DNA of 64,000 nt, from positions 1,612,001 to 1,676,000 of the forward strand of contig JADWQD010000002.1 of assembly GCA_016110215.1 (NCBI GenBank), given 5' to 3'. Made by a program: the position numbers and the translations under genes. Source of the DNA: Capronia americana. Its lineage: Eukaryota > Ascomycota > Eurotiomycetes > Chaetothyriales > Herpotrichiellaceae. Positions 13,201 through 23,152 of this stretch are shown one piece after another (position 1 is the stretch's first letter; each line of letters opens with the position of its first letter). The notes beneath the pieces are model-generated. The model saw only the letters and a list, made by a program, of their open reading frames with translations. It had not been told where the DNA came from and searched no databases.

Positions 13201-13450
13201 GCTCAACAACCGCCGGGCCCACATCACTCGCCTGCGTCGCCACCGTGCAGGCAAGAAGATATCAACGGCGGAGCTCACAATGTTGGACTATGACAAGTTC
13301 CTACCTAAGGACATGCAAGGCGTGTGGACTGGGGACGATGATAAAGACTTGTGCAGTGGGGATGTGGAGAGGCAGAATCGCGTGTGGAGAAAGCACGGGC
13401 GCCTAGGCTGTGATGCTAGATTCGAACTTTTGAAGAATGCATCTGACTAG
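10223..13450 (+). CDS. rap1: Rap1-like telomere protein (BRCT, Myb, GATA-like finger, RCT)
   Basis: One uninterrupted frame of 1075 residues. An N-terminal BRCT-like domain (about 5-95, VVYEGVARS, then GAVIVENDTDADVRLVDH) is followed by a Rap1-type Myb domain (about 118-175, FTPADDQFLWNWLKPF, SWRDRWIKH). A weaker second Myb-like segment lies at 278-340 (FTEEETNMLCGLIETL). Residues 384-408 form a CX2CX17CX2C finger with the look of a GATA finger (CAIC, SKW, LCYDC, then KVHG). A long acidic Ser/Gln-rich region follows, then a C-terminal domain (about 951-1065, MDKWFADQRKSYATTRACEQ) resembling the Rap1 RCT. The family coats telomeres within shelterin, directly or through a TRF-like partner. BRCT+Myb+RCT support the call. 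The zinc finger is not part of the Rap1 architecture I know. Confidence 0.82.
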   Translation: MSSHVVYEGVARSRDANGDDQQTLFAGQKLWFSHVIPQRRWLIENARRNGAVIVENDTDADVRLVDHAKKNNAPGTHSYKYVESSIRNGRLERLASHAVGAPSSVSRPVGSSVTSAKGGRTPFTPADDQFLWNWLKPFVDRGGSWKGNEIYKQLETVNPRHTFQSWRDRWIKHTQYQKRQVTETIEPEHRQPKELAGGPSGPVPQKKRRRELDDDGEAQRTTDGREERGEKPLQPRRSPATTAPIGVVRDAGGRSETSTSHRMRAEPVNKSQPAASKPFTEEETNMLCGLIETLKGQDCENFNTPWEQFAEQNDSHTAAEWKGYFISKILPDYCKRNGLAISQVATFLSQEFQKGNVDVAEELESQVGRRTVSDATSSEGEVHCAICFITEASKWRQDKESRILCYDCHKLVKVHGFRRASILRAGQDGEGGGKTDVTERAGAREGEEVQMSLITAEDNNLTVQTVPTSRHTTPLKDIVRALQSAPQTSPQPHRRTRSPSFQPDSPTSTRPLESNTSRKRSAGRTTQSQSTQSSNSANVNSQNTTSNTQSQSQEAVSEAVVADMGAEQSIQSRPRPVQPQDNAIDGASVADPSFRASPKGKRKRLPYEPTILPTQQDSSLSTDGWPSAQQPAQLISTDSDRESEKEAAPIASSTLSTPSGQFETQVHGTSWLFVPEDGDDDNADGEDDVDVRPLQGVDGRRASPPAKVQLISDRLGYNALSSSERDLDEADEDVDVDFADLVPPNKRQRSEGFETAQETPENYETAQEEQSRQDKVQRGSTQASSDQLISDDNFDLTELPDPDGGFEAYGVDASVIPPDDENNDGVDCPRNPAAEGEQREESPEIKIEDETWLKPRHGAFSALEDSLCLSVFDAGDAGEPLEGPGEIRQTDEQHVKQEDEYDDVQLQNEKRIEAQPQEARRQEPQQAKQESSPTTAVADQEDPLPTTEHPMDKWFADQRKSYATTRACEQVLLKAAESTIFNWDLASTIVPIMLNNRRAHITRLRRHRAGKKISTAELTMLDYDKFLPKDMQGVWTGDDDKDLCSGDVERQNRVWRKHGRLGCDARFELLKNASD

Positions 13451-14198
13451 GATTAATCGATATAGCTCTACACAGCTCTGGTGCGCCGCAACTCTCACGG
13501 CTCATAGGGCGGGCGCCGCCGTGTTGCGTGGCAAAGTGATGACCTCGAACTGACAGGATCATGCAGGCGAGCGAGCAACCACGCGAGTAAACTATGCGAT
13601 GGGACGTCTTTGGCGGACAGTTTCAAAGTGTACATGCCGATCGCTTGCGTCGCTACCGCTGGAAGGTCAAGCCACGTTCTGAGCAAGCGAATCCCTCGAC
13701 CTACCTTATGGACAGGGATCCGAGGGAACAGTGAGCGAAGGGAAGTCCAGTCCCCAGTCCAGCGGAGCGTGAGATGACATTGCCGAGGAAATGAAGGGGA
13801 AAGTTCCCTTCTACGAGTTACATGATCATTGATGTGATCTGTGGTCCGTCATCTCTTGCATATTGCAAGATCCGACGGTCATATTCCTAGGCGGCCTACA
13901 TAGTGTGCCTTTGCAGCAGCTGCGTTGAGATCACCCCGAACTCAGGGAGCGGAGGGAATGAATGCTCAGGGCTCTCCGTACCTGATCGAACTAGCTAGTG
14001 GAAGTAGAGTAGCGAGCAATCCTTACACAACTTACAGAATTTCCCTGCCCTTTTTTGGCCCCGCTTCCATGCCTGGACTGCTTTTTCTCTATCGCCGTTT
14101 CCAGCCTAGAACACCTGACGAGGGCGGCAGAGATGGTTTCTTCTCGAAAGAGACAAACCCACCATCCGTTGCTCCAACCAGAAAAGTCCATGTCTGCA
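13451..14198. other. intergenic between convergent genes
   Basis: This is the shared 3' flank of the Rap1-like gene (+) and the GMPPA-type gene (-). Open frames are short and featureless, and I see no gene here. Confidence 0.5.
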
Positions 14199-15631
14199 CT
14201 ACATGATGACCTCGTTGGCAACATCGCGCTTCAACTCCTTGTACGGCAGGCAGATGCAGTTCTGAACGCGCACCTCGTCGCCGACGCCGCATTCCTTGCC
14301 CAGGATGGTGATGCTCTGGACCTTGACGCCGTTCTTGATGATGGTGGTGTTGTGGCTGGTGATCGGGGTGGCCGTGCCTTCGACGCGGGCCCAGGCGCCG
14401 ACGCGACTGTTCCAGCCGATGATGGCGTAGAGGACACAGGCGTCGTGTTTGATCTCGGCCTCGTCGAGGACAATGGCGTCCTTGACACGGGCCCCCGCGC
14501 CGATGATGGCCTTGGGCCCGACGGAGACGTTGGGGCCGAGCTTCGCGGTGGGGTCGACCTGGGCGGTGGGGTGGATGAAGACGGGCGGCACGATGGTCGC
14601 GGACGGCTTGGCGATCTCGTCCGACTGCGACTGGAAGGCCTTTTGCAGGTAGAGGGCGTTGGCCGGCACGGCGGAGCCGGCGGTCTTGATCTGGCGCCAG
14701 AAGTCCTTGGTCTCGTGGACGAAGAAGCGGTTGCTGTCGGCGAGTTCGGGCAGGATGTCCTGCTCGAGGCGCATGACCTCGTTGCGCTCGCCGTCCTCCT
14801 CCGGATCGGCCATGAAGGAGGAGTCCAGGTTCTCGGACGACGGGTAGTTGATCATGCGCGGCCGTTCCGTCTTGCGCTTGATGGCCGTCTTGATGGACGG
14901 GAAGATGGCGTCCGTGGCGAACAGGTACACGCCGCAGTTGATCAGGTTGGAGATGTGCGACTCGGGCTTCTCGACGTAGTGCAGCACGCGCTTGGTGTGC
15001 GTGTCCGAGACGATGCAGCCGAAGTTGGTGGCCGCGTCGTTGCTGACGCGCGTGCCGAGGATCACGGCCTCGGCGTCCTTCTCCTCGAACAGCTTGAGCA
15101 TCGCCTCCAGCGGGAACGAGCAGCACACGTCCGAGTTGAGGACGAAGAACCGATCAGGCCGGCCTTTCAGGATGGCGTCGCGGAAGTGGTACAGCCCGCC
15201 GGCCGTGCCCAGCGCTTGGTACTCGCGGAGGTAGGTGATCTTGAACTGGGGGAACTCTCTTGACGCGTCTTTGATGAAGTCGCGGAACACATTTTCTTCA
15301 TAGTAGCCGATCAGGATGACTTCCTTGATGTCGTCGACTTTGGAGACCGCCTTCAGGCAGTGCCAGATGATGGGATGGCCGGCGACATCGAAGAGAGGCT
15401 ACAAAGGGGGAGTTGGTGAGCGAGAGAGTTAACCGTGGGTTTGAATGTCGACTCACTTACCTTGGGGACATCGAGACTCAATGGCCGGAAACGGGTGCCT
15501 CGAGATGGACCGCCAACCTGGTACTGTTTAGTCGACTCCTAATACCGATCTTGATTCGCCAGGCTTACCAGAATGACCGCCTTGGTGATAGGCTGGTGGC
15601 CGCCAGACTTGCGCGATGGCACTTTCAACAT
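14199..15631 (-). CDS. GDP-mannose pyrophosphorylase A-type (GMPPA) protein
   Basis: Three exons read 15631-15569, 15517-15461 and 15398-14199, giving about 439 residues. The N-terminal nucleotidyltransferase fold shows ILVGGPSRGTRFRPLSL then DVPKPLFDVAGHPIIWHCL, with the catalytic NSDVCCSFPL region. The C-terminal half is a left-handed beta-helix with hexapeptide repeats (PPVFIHPTAQVDPTAKLGPN, VSVGPKAIIGAGARV). GGPSRGTRFRPL and the overall layout are those of the alpha subunit (GMPPA), not the catalytic Psa1/GMPPB subunit. In animals GMPPA is an allosteric brake on GDP-mannose synthesis; a similar role here is inference. The ATG lies 21 codons before the first intron. The antisense strand carries a long GC-driven open frame that is only a shadow. 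Confidence 0.92.
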
Positions 15632-16074
15632 CTTTTGGACCGTCAATGTCGAGCGAGGTACTTGGGGTAGGCAGGTACAGCACGGGCAGAGGTAAGCAGG
15701 CGGTATCAGTCTCCGCGATCGGTCAGTCTAGATGACAACAATATGCGGTTCTGAGGGCGATTGCAAGGGTTGAATTGAAGCTGAGGCCACGGGTTCACTT
15801 TCTTTTCACCGCAAATCGCCAGTCGGTCCAGGCGTGTCACCCTCAACAATGGCCAAGGCGCTAAACCTACTCGGGCTTTATGGCGTCTTCACTTCCCCCT
15901 GAGTCTGAATTCCATTGTATCATGTGCTCTGCGCCAGCCACTGCCGCACGTGGAGAATTCCTCCCGATATGCAACACAGTGAAGCATTTGTCGTCTCTAG
16001 CTACATACTACTAGCTATTCACTATCACGACACCAAGCAGCTCGCTGTGGCGGCAATGTCTTCCACCGTCAACT
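15632..16074. other. intergenic, promoter of GMPPA-type gene
   Basis: There are no recognisable coding segments. The stretch lies between the start of the GMPPA-type gene and the stop of the Bli-3-type gene, both on the - strand. Confidence 0.5.
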
Positions 16075-16854
16075 TCACACCCGCTCCTTCTTAATGTCCT
16101 CCTCCGAGAATTCTCGTTGGACCCCGGTCTGAGCAACGCCACCAGTGAGGGCCGCTGCGCCAACTTCTTTCACGAATCCCAAGGCTGAGGTTTCCTTCTT
16201 CCAATACACGATATACTTGCTCTGCACCTCGATCAGACTCATGCGGGGGTCCTTCCACGTCCCATCGTGGACCCCATCCTTCAGGTCGCCGAACCAGGCG
16301 CTCACTCCAGTACTGTACAATTCTTTGATGCGCGGGTCGTCGTTGCTGGTATTCGTGGCAGTCCCGGTGATGGAGATCCAATCCTGCGTCTTACTGTCTT
16401 GGAAGGTGATTTGGACTTCTTTGTTCTTTTCCAGATCCGAGAACTTCCGCGAATGCTTGTTGGCGAGGTACAGGATGTCCGGTCCAGCGCGTTTTGCGAC
16501 GGCCATTGAGCGGCCAACAGGTCCAACGCCTCCACGGTATGTGCTTAGGATACTGATCTTCTTGCCATCAATCAACTCATACAGTTCCTTCCATTGCTGG
16601 TCTTTGGGCGTGTCGCGGTCGTATTGTTTCGCGACTGAGGGGTCGGTCTCCGAGTTGACCTCTTCGGAGTAGAGTTGTTCAGGCATGCTGAGACGTGCTG
16701 TTGCACAGATAGTTCGGGATTGACAGCGTTGGGTAACGGCACTGGCGAATGGGCTGCGAAATGGCGGGAGCTTCAAGGGTCGTGTTGGTGCGAGCAAGAG
16801 TGTGACCTTTGGAATGTGAGGCATTGTGGTCTCGGGCCGGATCTGGCACAGCAA
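16075..16854 (-). CDS. bli-3: Bli-3-type pyridoxamine 5'-phosphate oxidase-fold FMN protein
   Basis: A single exon of 259 residues if the first ATG is used. The core, from MPEQLYSEEVNSETDPSVAK, is the general-stress/pyridoxamine-oxidase split-barrel fold that binds FMN. It includes SILSTYRGGVGPVGRSMAV, then LYLANKHSRKFSDLEKN and ITGTATNTSNDDPRIKELY. Neurospora Bli-3 is a blue-light-induced member of this family with unknown substrate. Two upstream ATGs (16854 and 16824) add about 46-56 residues rich in Arg, Ser and Ala with no acidic residues beyond one, like a mitochondrial presequence. The third ATG (16686) gives the usual compact cytosolic form. Which start is used, or both, cannot be told from sequence. 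Confidence 0.85.
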   Translation of the reverse strand: MLCQIRPETTMPHIPKVTLLLAPTRPLKLPPFRSPFASAVTQRCQSRTICATARLSMPEQLYSEEVNSETDPSVAKQYDRDTPKDQQWKELYELIDGKKISILSTYRGGVGPVGRSMAVAKRAGPDILYLANKHSRKFSDLEKNKEVQITFQDSKTQDWISITGTATNTSNDDPRIKELYSTGVSAWFGDLKDGVHDGTWKDPRMSLIEVQSKYIVYWKKETSALGFVKEVGAAALTGGVAQTGVQREFSEEDIKKERV

Positions 16855-17498
16855 GTCTACTTATTCTAGTCTCTTGATGAAATCATTTTGACCTACATGA
16901 CAACATGACGAAAATGGCTTGCAGCAGGGTACTTGTACACGACACCTCTCGCATAGATCGACCAACGAAGGCTGCATTTCGGCAGCTGCCGAACGATGGA
17001 TGTGCACAGATCCAAGCACAAGGCGTGTCTCATGCATGGGCTTACTCGTATGGATCGTTCATCTTGCTGTATTTCGTGGCGACAGCGGTTGCGCTGTTTT
17101 GACTGGATGGATGTTGGTTGAGCCCAAAGTGGTGACGACAACAAGTCAGTTTGAGATCATGTGTGCCAGACTCGGCCTGCTGAAAGTCCGACTTGGCCAG
17201 CTTCTTGGTGGAGGCCTGTCTGCGGCGGCACAGAGAGGAAATAGTCCAACACACGGTGCAAGATCCGGCATTTGACCGTATCGGATGATCATGAGCATGA
17301 GAACAGATTCAATCAGTGAACGCTACATAGTTTCGAGCTTTGAAAACGCATTCGCATTCAGTACTTTCCTTCAACCCGATATCAAGTTGGCAGACACAAT
17401 TCATCTACTACTCATCTAGGTGTCTAGATAACGCCGGTAGACCTGCAATCATCTCATCAGGCCTTGTGAACTCTCTCGTAAGTGAAACCTTTCGCGAC
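16855..17498. other. intergenic, promoter of Bli-3-type gene
   Basis: Nothing coding is recognised. It contains the promoter of the Bli-3-type gene and the 3' flank of the nitrate transporter gene, both read on the - strand. Confidence 0.5.
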
Positions 17499-19175
17499 CT
17501 AACGACCACCGATCTGCTTCTTCGAAACCGGCGGAATCCAGCATACTGCCACGTTGATCCCGATAGTGATGACACCAATGATCCAGAAGGACTTGGCGTA
17601 GTCGGTCTTCATGTACCTGAAGATGATGGCAAAGATGATGCCACCGAAGTTTCCAGTGGCGCCAGTCATGCCAGACACCACACCGTTGGCATGGGGGAGG
17701 ACGTGCGGAACCAAGGCGAAGTTGGCACCGTTGCCAGCCTCGAGGAAGATAGCCATGCCAGCAATGAGACCGAACATGGTGGTTGTGTCATGCGGGTCGA
17801 GGACGCCGATGATGATGAGAAAGACGCCGGTGATGATCCCCAGGGTGTGGATCCAGATCTTCTTGATCCAGACGTTTGTGAAGCGCCGGTAGAGCAAGTC
17901 GGCGATGATGCCTCCCAGAGGGCGGGTAACCACGTTGAGTAGACCAAACATGGCCGCCCACTGGCCCGAGGTGGTCTGGCCGAGTTGCTTGAAGTTCTTC
18001 TGGTAGTACGTCCCGAGGATGGAGTTGATCGCCAACTCAGCGCCGAACGAGCAGAAGTAGCAGAACGCCTGGACGAGGGTTTGTGGTGCGAACATGACTT
18101 TGAAGACTTGCATAAGTGTAGGCTTGACGACGATTTCACCGCGGGCAGTGTCGAGCATTTGCTGCTCGCTAAGCTGAGCCTCATGGTCGAAGAACACAGA
18201 CGCCTTGCGCTCTCCAGTCGCCTCGTACTGCATTTTCTCTCCTGCAGGTGGGCTAGCCGTGCCAGAAGAGATTGATGAGGGTTTGTCTGCGATACCAGCT
18301 TGGGGTCTGTCGACAACGGTAGCCTGCACACCATGTGCGGCTAGGCTGGCCTGAGCAGCATGATGGCGTTCGCTCCATTTGCCAACAGGTGTGTCTTGGC
18401 AGAGGAGAAGCAGGCCAGCAGCCACAAAGAGGATGACGATACCAGGGACAACAAATGTGACGCGCCAGGCGACATGAGGAGTCAACCCATCACTAACGAG
18501 CGAGTCGTAGATGGATGGCATCAGGAAACTGTACAGTTCGTCAGCATCCCGTTATCAAGGCGCATGGTGGACATAGGTGAACAAAGTTGGACATACTAGG
18601 TGACGCCACCGCCGGCATTGCCAAAGCCAGCGGTGAATGCGTTTGCGGTGCCGACCACGTTCTTGTCGAAGAAGCCGGTGCTCCACACCTGGCAAGGAAC
18701 GAAGCTGCCACCAAGGATACCGACAAAGAAGCGAACAGCAAACAGCTGGCTTTTGGTGTAAGCGGTCCCCGCCAGAAATGTAGGAATGGCACCGATGACC
18801 AGGCAACCGGTAAATGTCCAACGTGGTCCGAAGTGATCGCAGCAAGGGCCTGCAATCAGTCGAACAAGCAGAGTGGCACAAAGGGCAATGATGTTTGAGT
18901 TCGCCACATCGATCTTGGTCAACTTGAGGTCCTTCTGGATGGTGTCGTGCAACTTTTGCCCGTCAGTTCATGTCACGAGCACATAAGCAGGGGGCTTGAC
19001 TTACCAATGGTGGGAACGCATACCAGGACCAGAAGGCAATAAAGAAGCCGAACCATGAGAAGAAAAATACGCGGCCGTACATGTTGAGGGGGTTTAGGAA
19101 GGGGATAGCCCGGGCCTTGCGGGTAATGGGGTTGACATCAGGGGCCCTGAACGGCAAGCCAAAGTCGACAGCCAT
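17499..19175 (-). CDS. nrtA: Nitrate/nitrite transporter (NNP family MFS, NrtA/CrnA-like)
   Basis: Three exons (19175-19005, 18952-18597, 18528-17499) encode about 518 residues. The start MAVDFGLPFRAPDVNPITRK and the loop GRVFFFSWFGFFIAFWSWYAFPPL are typical of fungal nitrate/nitrite porters. The nitrate signatures GNAGGGVT (first NNP motif, interrupted by intron 2 just after it) and GATGNFGGIIFAI (second motif) are present. About 12 hydrophobic segments surround a cytosolic loop rich in Ser/Pro between helices 6 and 7. The family is a high-affinity proton-coupled nitrate importer at the plasma membrane. In Aspergillus it clusters with nitrate and nitrite reductase genes; neither neighbour is present here. 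NirA-like and AreA-like sites lie 360-420 bp upstream. Confidence 0.93.
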
Positions 19176-19531
19176 CGTGTTTGTTTGACCTTTGTGTATC
19201 CGCCTGGTGTCGTTGTCGTTGGTGTGACTGCTCCCTGAGGTAGCAAGAACAATGTTGGATGGGTTGATATGAACATTGCACCAGAAGACATTGGAAGGTA
19301 CATATACTGCTGAGGATTCTCCTGTCGTGTCGTGGGGGACTTCACTCCAAGGACATCAAACTCGAGATGACGTTCTTGTGCTTCTCCGGGGACGCAATAT
19401 AGATCGCTTCGAGACTTCACTTTCACAGAAGCAGCAAATCCGCGGCAGATCTCTCAACGAGATCTCAAGACAATGGGCGAATCAGAGTCCTGGACATGTA
19501 AGCCACCCTCCGGGTTTGGTCAAGGGCTTGC

Positions 19532-19537
19532 TGATAA
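19532..19537 (+). promoter_or_regulatory. candidate AreA/NIT2 GATA site
   Basis: The hexamer TGATAA matches the nitrogen regulator consensus HGATAR and lies about 360 bp before the nitrate transporter start. Single GATA hexamers are common by chance; support comes from the nearby NirA-like octamer and the gene's known control in other fungi. Further TGATAA sites occur near 20008 and 20198. Confidence 0.4.
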
Positions 19538-19591
19538 CGGCACAAAATGGGTCTTACCTCTTCACATCAGGGCCCCCGTCGACCAGTGAAG

Positions 19592-19599
19592 CTCCGAGG
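19592..19599 (+). promoter_or_regulatory. candidate NirA/NIT4 nitrate-activator site
   Basis: CTCCGAGG fits the Aspergillus NirA consensus CTCCGHGG. It is 417 bp upstream of the nitrate transporter ATG and 55 bp from a GATA site. Pairing of these two sites is expected for nitrate-inducible, nitrogen-repressed genes. Binding is inferred, not shown. Confidence 0.45.
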
Positions 19600-21438
19600 C
19601 CTGGAGTATAAGTGAAGCGTATGCAAATAGCTGAGCGTACACACACTGTCAACCCACGTCGTTTGTATGCCTCGGAAGTCTTCGAGAATCCTCAGCCCAT
19701 CGATGTTCTAGATTCCTCACAATTTGTTTATTTTGGTTTCCGGTGAGCCACCACCCAGGAAGTCCCAATTGACCTGAGGTGGCGCGTGCGAGCATCACCC
19801 GGAAAGTCTTCAATAGCGCTCCAAGGCTGATGGTCGGATCGACCTTCCGCTGCAAAGTGCAATGTCGATGAACGCGATAACTCTGCATTTGTAGATCACG
19901 CAGGTGGCGTTGGTGTTGCTTGTGCAGCAGCACTCGGATAGCTGGCCTCAATTGGCGGGGACAAGGTCAACCGTCGTCTACCACGCCAAGCGGGACACTT
20001 GAGAGCCTGATAACGAGAAGAGGTCAGCTATGTTGAGGCAGGATTGACACGAGCCTCCAGGCTTGAGGTCTGGGGTTGAGAATGTGAGGTCGTGGTTGGA
20101 CAAGGCTTATCTGTACCATGTGCGTCTTGGTCCAACCTGGTGGATCCGGCTTATCAGACAGCTACCATATCTTCTCGTGTTGCTTGCATGGGATTCTGAT
20201 AAGAACCTGGCATTCTCTCAAAGCCTTATATCGCTTGATGTTCTCCGCGGGATTGAAAACCAGATTGCCGACCTCCAGACCCAAGATCCAGTCTTAACTC
20301 GGACACATGACAGCACTGCAGACTTTTAATCCCTGGGATCGACCAAGTATCTCCGCTAACATGGGCAACTGAAGTGTCGAGACATGATAGCGAGCGTGAC
20401 ACAGCAGTCGGCTTGGTGTTGGCGACATCAAGGTCGAGAGCACAAAACGTGGTTGAGATAAGACGTCGTGAGAACCAATCACAGAAGAAAAAGTGAGAGA
20501 ACTGAGAGAATCGCACGAGCTGGTCTGTGTTGCGCCGAAGCCATTTTGACATCAGGTTGAGATTTCACATTTTGGTCACGACGATTTCCCCGCCATTTTT
20601 CACGCGCATTGTGATGCTACAAGTCATGTTTTGCGCTACGTCTAGTGTCCAGGCAGAAGCTTCTGTCAAGGGTGTTCTCGCACCATCATGCCCTTGTGGG
20701 AATATGGACACGCTGTCTACTTCGAGTCAGTGAACTATTTCTCGTCTTCCGAAGTGACGACCGGATGCCCTGCCCAGATCTGAGTCTTTACTGCAGTACC
20801 CTCCGATGGGTGACTCTAAGTGGTATCGGCGGTACTCATTTCTTGACTCCTGTCATAATGCTGGGCGCCTAGCTGGAGGAGATAATGGCACATCCAAGCG
20901 AGCGCGTGTAGTGATGGCTGGCCCTAGCAGTGTCCACAGACCGGGACAACGAAACGAGGTCGAGCATTCAACAGCACGACTCTGGCAGATTCACAAGCGC
21001 GGACTGAGCACATTCGAATGCTCGATACGTTGTGGCTCTTAGATGACGGTCTCCTATGTAACGCAGTAACTCGGCATAGTAAGATGGCTCGAAATACACT
21101 GCCACATGGTAAACTTCCCGCACATGGTGTCGGTTCTCAACCGCTAGCCCATAGCGAGTCAGATGCTTCATTCATTTTCAGTACGCATAATATCAGTACG
21201 ACCCATATTCATGAAGATGGGTGTAACGCAGGGCCGGCGCCTCGGTGGCTACCTCCGCCAAAGCCCGTAGAAAAGACAACCGAACGACGTGACAGCACCT
21301 TGTCTTGCTTTTCCTTCCCACTCTATGAATACATGTGTCAATGAGCTCATGCGGAGCCCTCTCATACACGCCAAAGGACACCAAATTCTCGGGTCCCAGG
21401 AGGTGCACCTGCAACACAATGGTGGCTGGAATTGGATC

Positions 21439-22334
21439 TCAAGATGCAGAAGCAAACTTCTTTTTCCTTGCCTCGGCAGCTATGCGATCTGATTCCGACG
21501 AGAAAGCGACGGATTGCTTGCCGACTCCAGTAGGCTTCTCGCCTGTTCTGCGCCGTGAATTGTCTCGCCCACCCCGTCCACGGAAGCGGCCACCACGACC
21601 TCGGCCGCCTCGACCGCCAAAGCTTTTCCTTAGAGCTGGATCATCCATAGCACTGGTTTCTTCAGTTCTGCCTCGCTTTCGTGAGCCGCGTTCGCGCTCC
21701 TCCGGCAGGGCTTCGTCCAACTTGCCCATCGCCGTCTGGCCTGTGCCGAAGCGCCTCGCTCGCTCCAAGGCCTTCTGCGCATCGGCATCGGTAGCACTCT
21801 CCCCTGTCTCAACGTCTGCGCCTGGAGCGCCTACGCCGAATCTTTCAGCCCTGGCCTTGCGCTTGGCCATCTCAGCGTCCACTTCTGAGTGCGGTAGATG
21901 TAAAGAGTATGAGGCCGAGTTCGCGAGTGCAGTATCGGTATTCGCAGAAGGGGAGTCGGCGGGCGCTTCGACCGTCGTGGGCGCTGTAGCTGCAGGCGCG
22001 GTTTCTATAGGTGCGGGTTTGTCAGGCGCAGGAATTGATGCCGGCTCCGATGCGGGTTCTGGTTCCTGCGCGGGAGGCGCGCTGGTGGATTCTGCGGGCG
22101 GAGCCTTCTCAGCTTCTAGAGAAGGCACGAGTTAGGGTTACACTATTCTGATTTGACCTGCGCAGGGTGATTGAGGGAGACCTTGCTGTGCCACAACGTA
22201 CCATTTTCTTGCGCTGCTTTGTCTGCCTCATTCAATCTGGCGATGAGATCCGCCTTCTTCCCCGAGTGCGGTAGACTTCGCGACTTCAGGATCTCCGTGA
22301 GCTCGGCTACCGTTTTCTTAGAGTAATCGACCAT
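21439..22334 (-). CDS. tho1: SAP-domain RNA-binding protein, Tho1/CIP29 (SARNP) type
   Basis: Two exons (22334-22202 and 22115-21439) encode about 269 residues; the intron is 86 bp and adds no stop. The N-terminal SAP domain (about 1-40: MVDYSKKTVAELTEILKSRS, then LPHSGKKADLIARLNEAD) binds nucleic acid. A Pro/Ala/Glu-rich linker follows. Two copies of the CIP29 motif are seen as KRKARAERFG and KALERARRFG. The C-terminus is an RGG-type stretch (GGRGGRGRGGRFRGRGGRDN) and a basic tail. Yeast Tho1 and human CIP29 work with the THO/TREX complex and DEAD-box helicase Sub2/UAP56 in nuclear mRNA export. The ATG at 22334 is the one directly before the SAP helix; an upstream in-frame ATG at 22370 adds 12 basic residues and is less likely. 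Confidence 0.9.
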
Positions 22335-23152
22335 GGCTGCCGAGAAGTGGAAGACGCGCCGGCGGCGCAATTAAACAGTGGTGTAGAATGGAGAATTTCA
22401 GCCTGGGAGACCGATCACGACCGATGAGCGATCCGAACAACTTGACCGGCTCAGGATGCAAATATGAAGCGCCAACCGTAGCTTGCAATAATGTTGATAT
22501 GTTTCTTTGTGTGGAAACGCGTCCTGGAAGCGAGGCTGCTGGCCAGCCATCGACAGGAGATTCTCCGGCTGCTTTAAGCCGCTACACACAGACGTCATTT
22601 GGGCCTATTCTTGACCTAAGACCTGTGCGGCTAGCGCAATATCGCGGTGTTCATTTATCGGTCTTAGACTGGACCTTGCTTCGACTTCCACACTCATAGT
22701 CAAACAATCGTCTCACGCTCCTGGTCATTGCTTCTTCTAGATACTGGTCGCCCTGGCTCCAGCTGAGTCGAAAGCCATCGAGGTGCGCCAGCTCAACACG
22801 CTGCCATCTTCGCTCTCAACCACGCCCGCACATCGGGCAACGCTTCCCCAACAGTGCCGAGGCTGGGCAACTCCCTAGGGGCTCATTGGTTACTGTGAAC
22901 GCCTGGAAGCATGCTAGCTATGTAGCTGTGGCATGGACAGCGTCACAGAAGGCAGGCTTTGTCCTGCAGTTGGCCGTTGGGCCTTCGCTGTGAACTAATC
23001 CCGGATCGCGAATGCGGACAATGGGGAGGCTCTCGCTGCCATCCGTTGAATTTTGCCGCAAAGGCCACGACGCTTGAAATAGCCCACCGTCACAATTCCT
23101 CTCAATTACTGCCGTTGATGAGTGACCCAGCAGAGATTGCTCCTGTCTGGTA
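22335..23152. other. intergenic, upstream of tho1
   Basis: Contains the promoter of the SAP-domain gene. The + strand open frame at 22388-22699 has no recognisable domain and is not called. The left end borders the decayed gene. Confidence 0.5.

Larger units (their letters stand above)
19176..21438. other. 2.3-kb intergenic region
   Basis: The first 500 bases upstream of the nitrate transporter hold candidate nitrogen-control sites. The remainder shows only short, compositionally random frames. I looked for split genes on both strands and found no run of plausible exons. Confidence 0.45.

Noticed and set aside
14055..15263. 402-codon open frame on + strand, and a 345-codon one on the - strand in another register
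   Set aside because: Both are shadows of the GC-rich GMPPA-type gene. They show Asp/Gly/Val or Arg/His/Gln bias, no domain, and the sense gene has full family motifs and good introns.
21335..22135. 266-codon open frame antisense to the SAP-domain gene
   Set aside because: Pure compositional mirror of the Pro/Ala/Arg-rich tho1 exon; it spans the tho1 intron boundary without sense of its own.
22388..22699. 103-codon frame on + strand divergent from tho1
   Set aside because: No domain, no conserved texture, lies in the promoter region.
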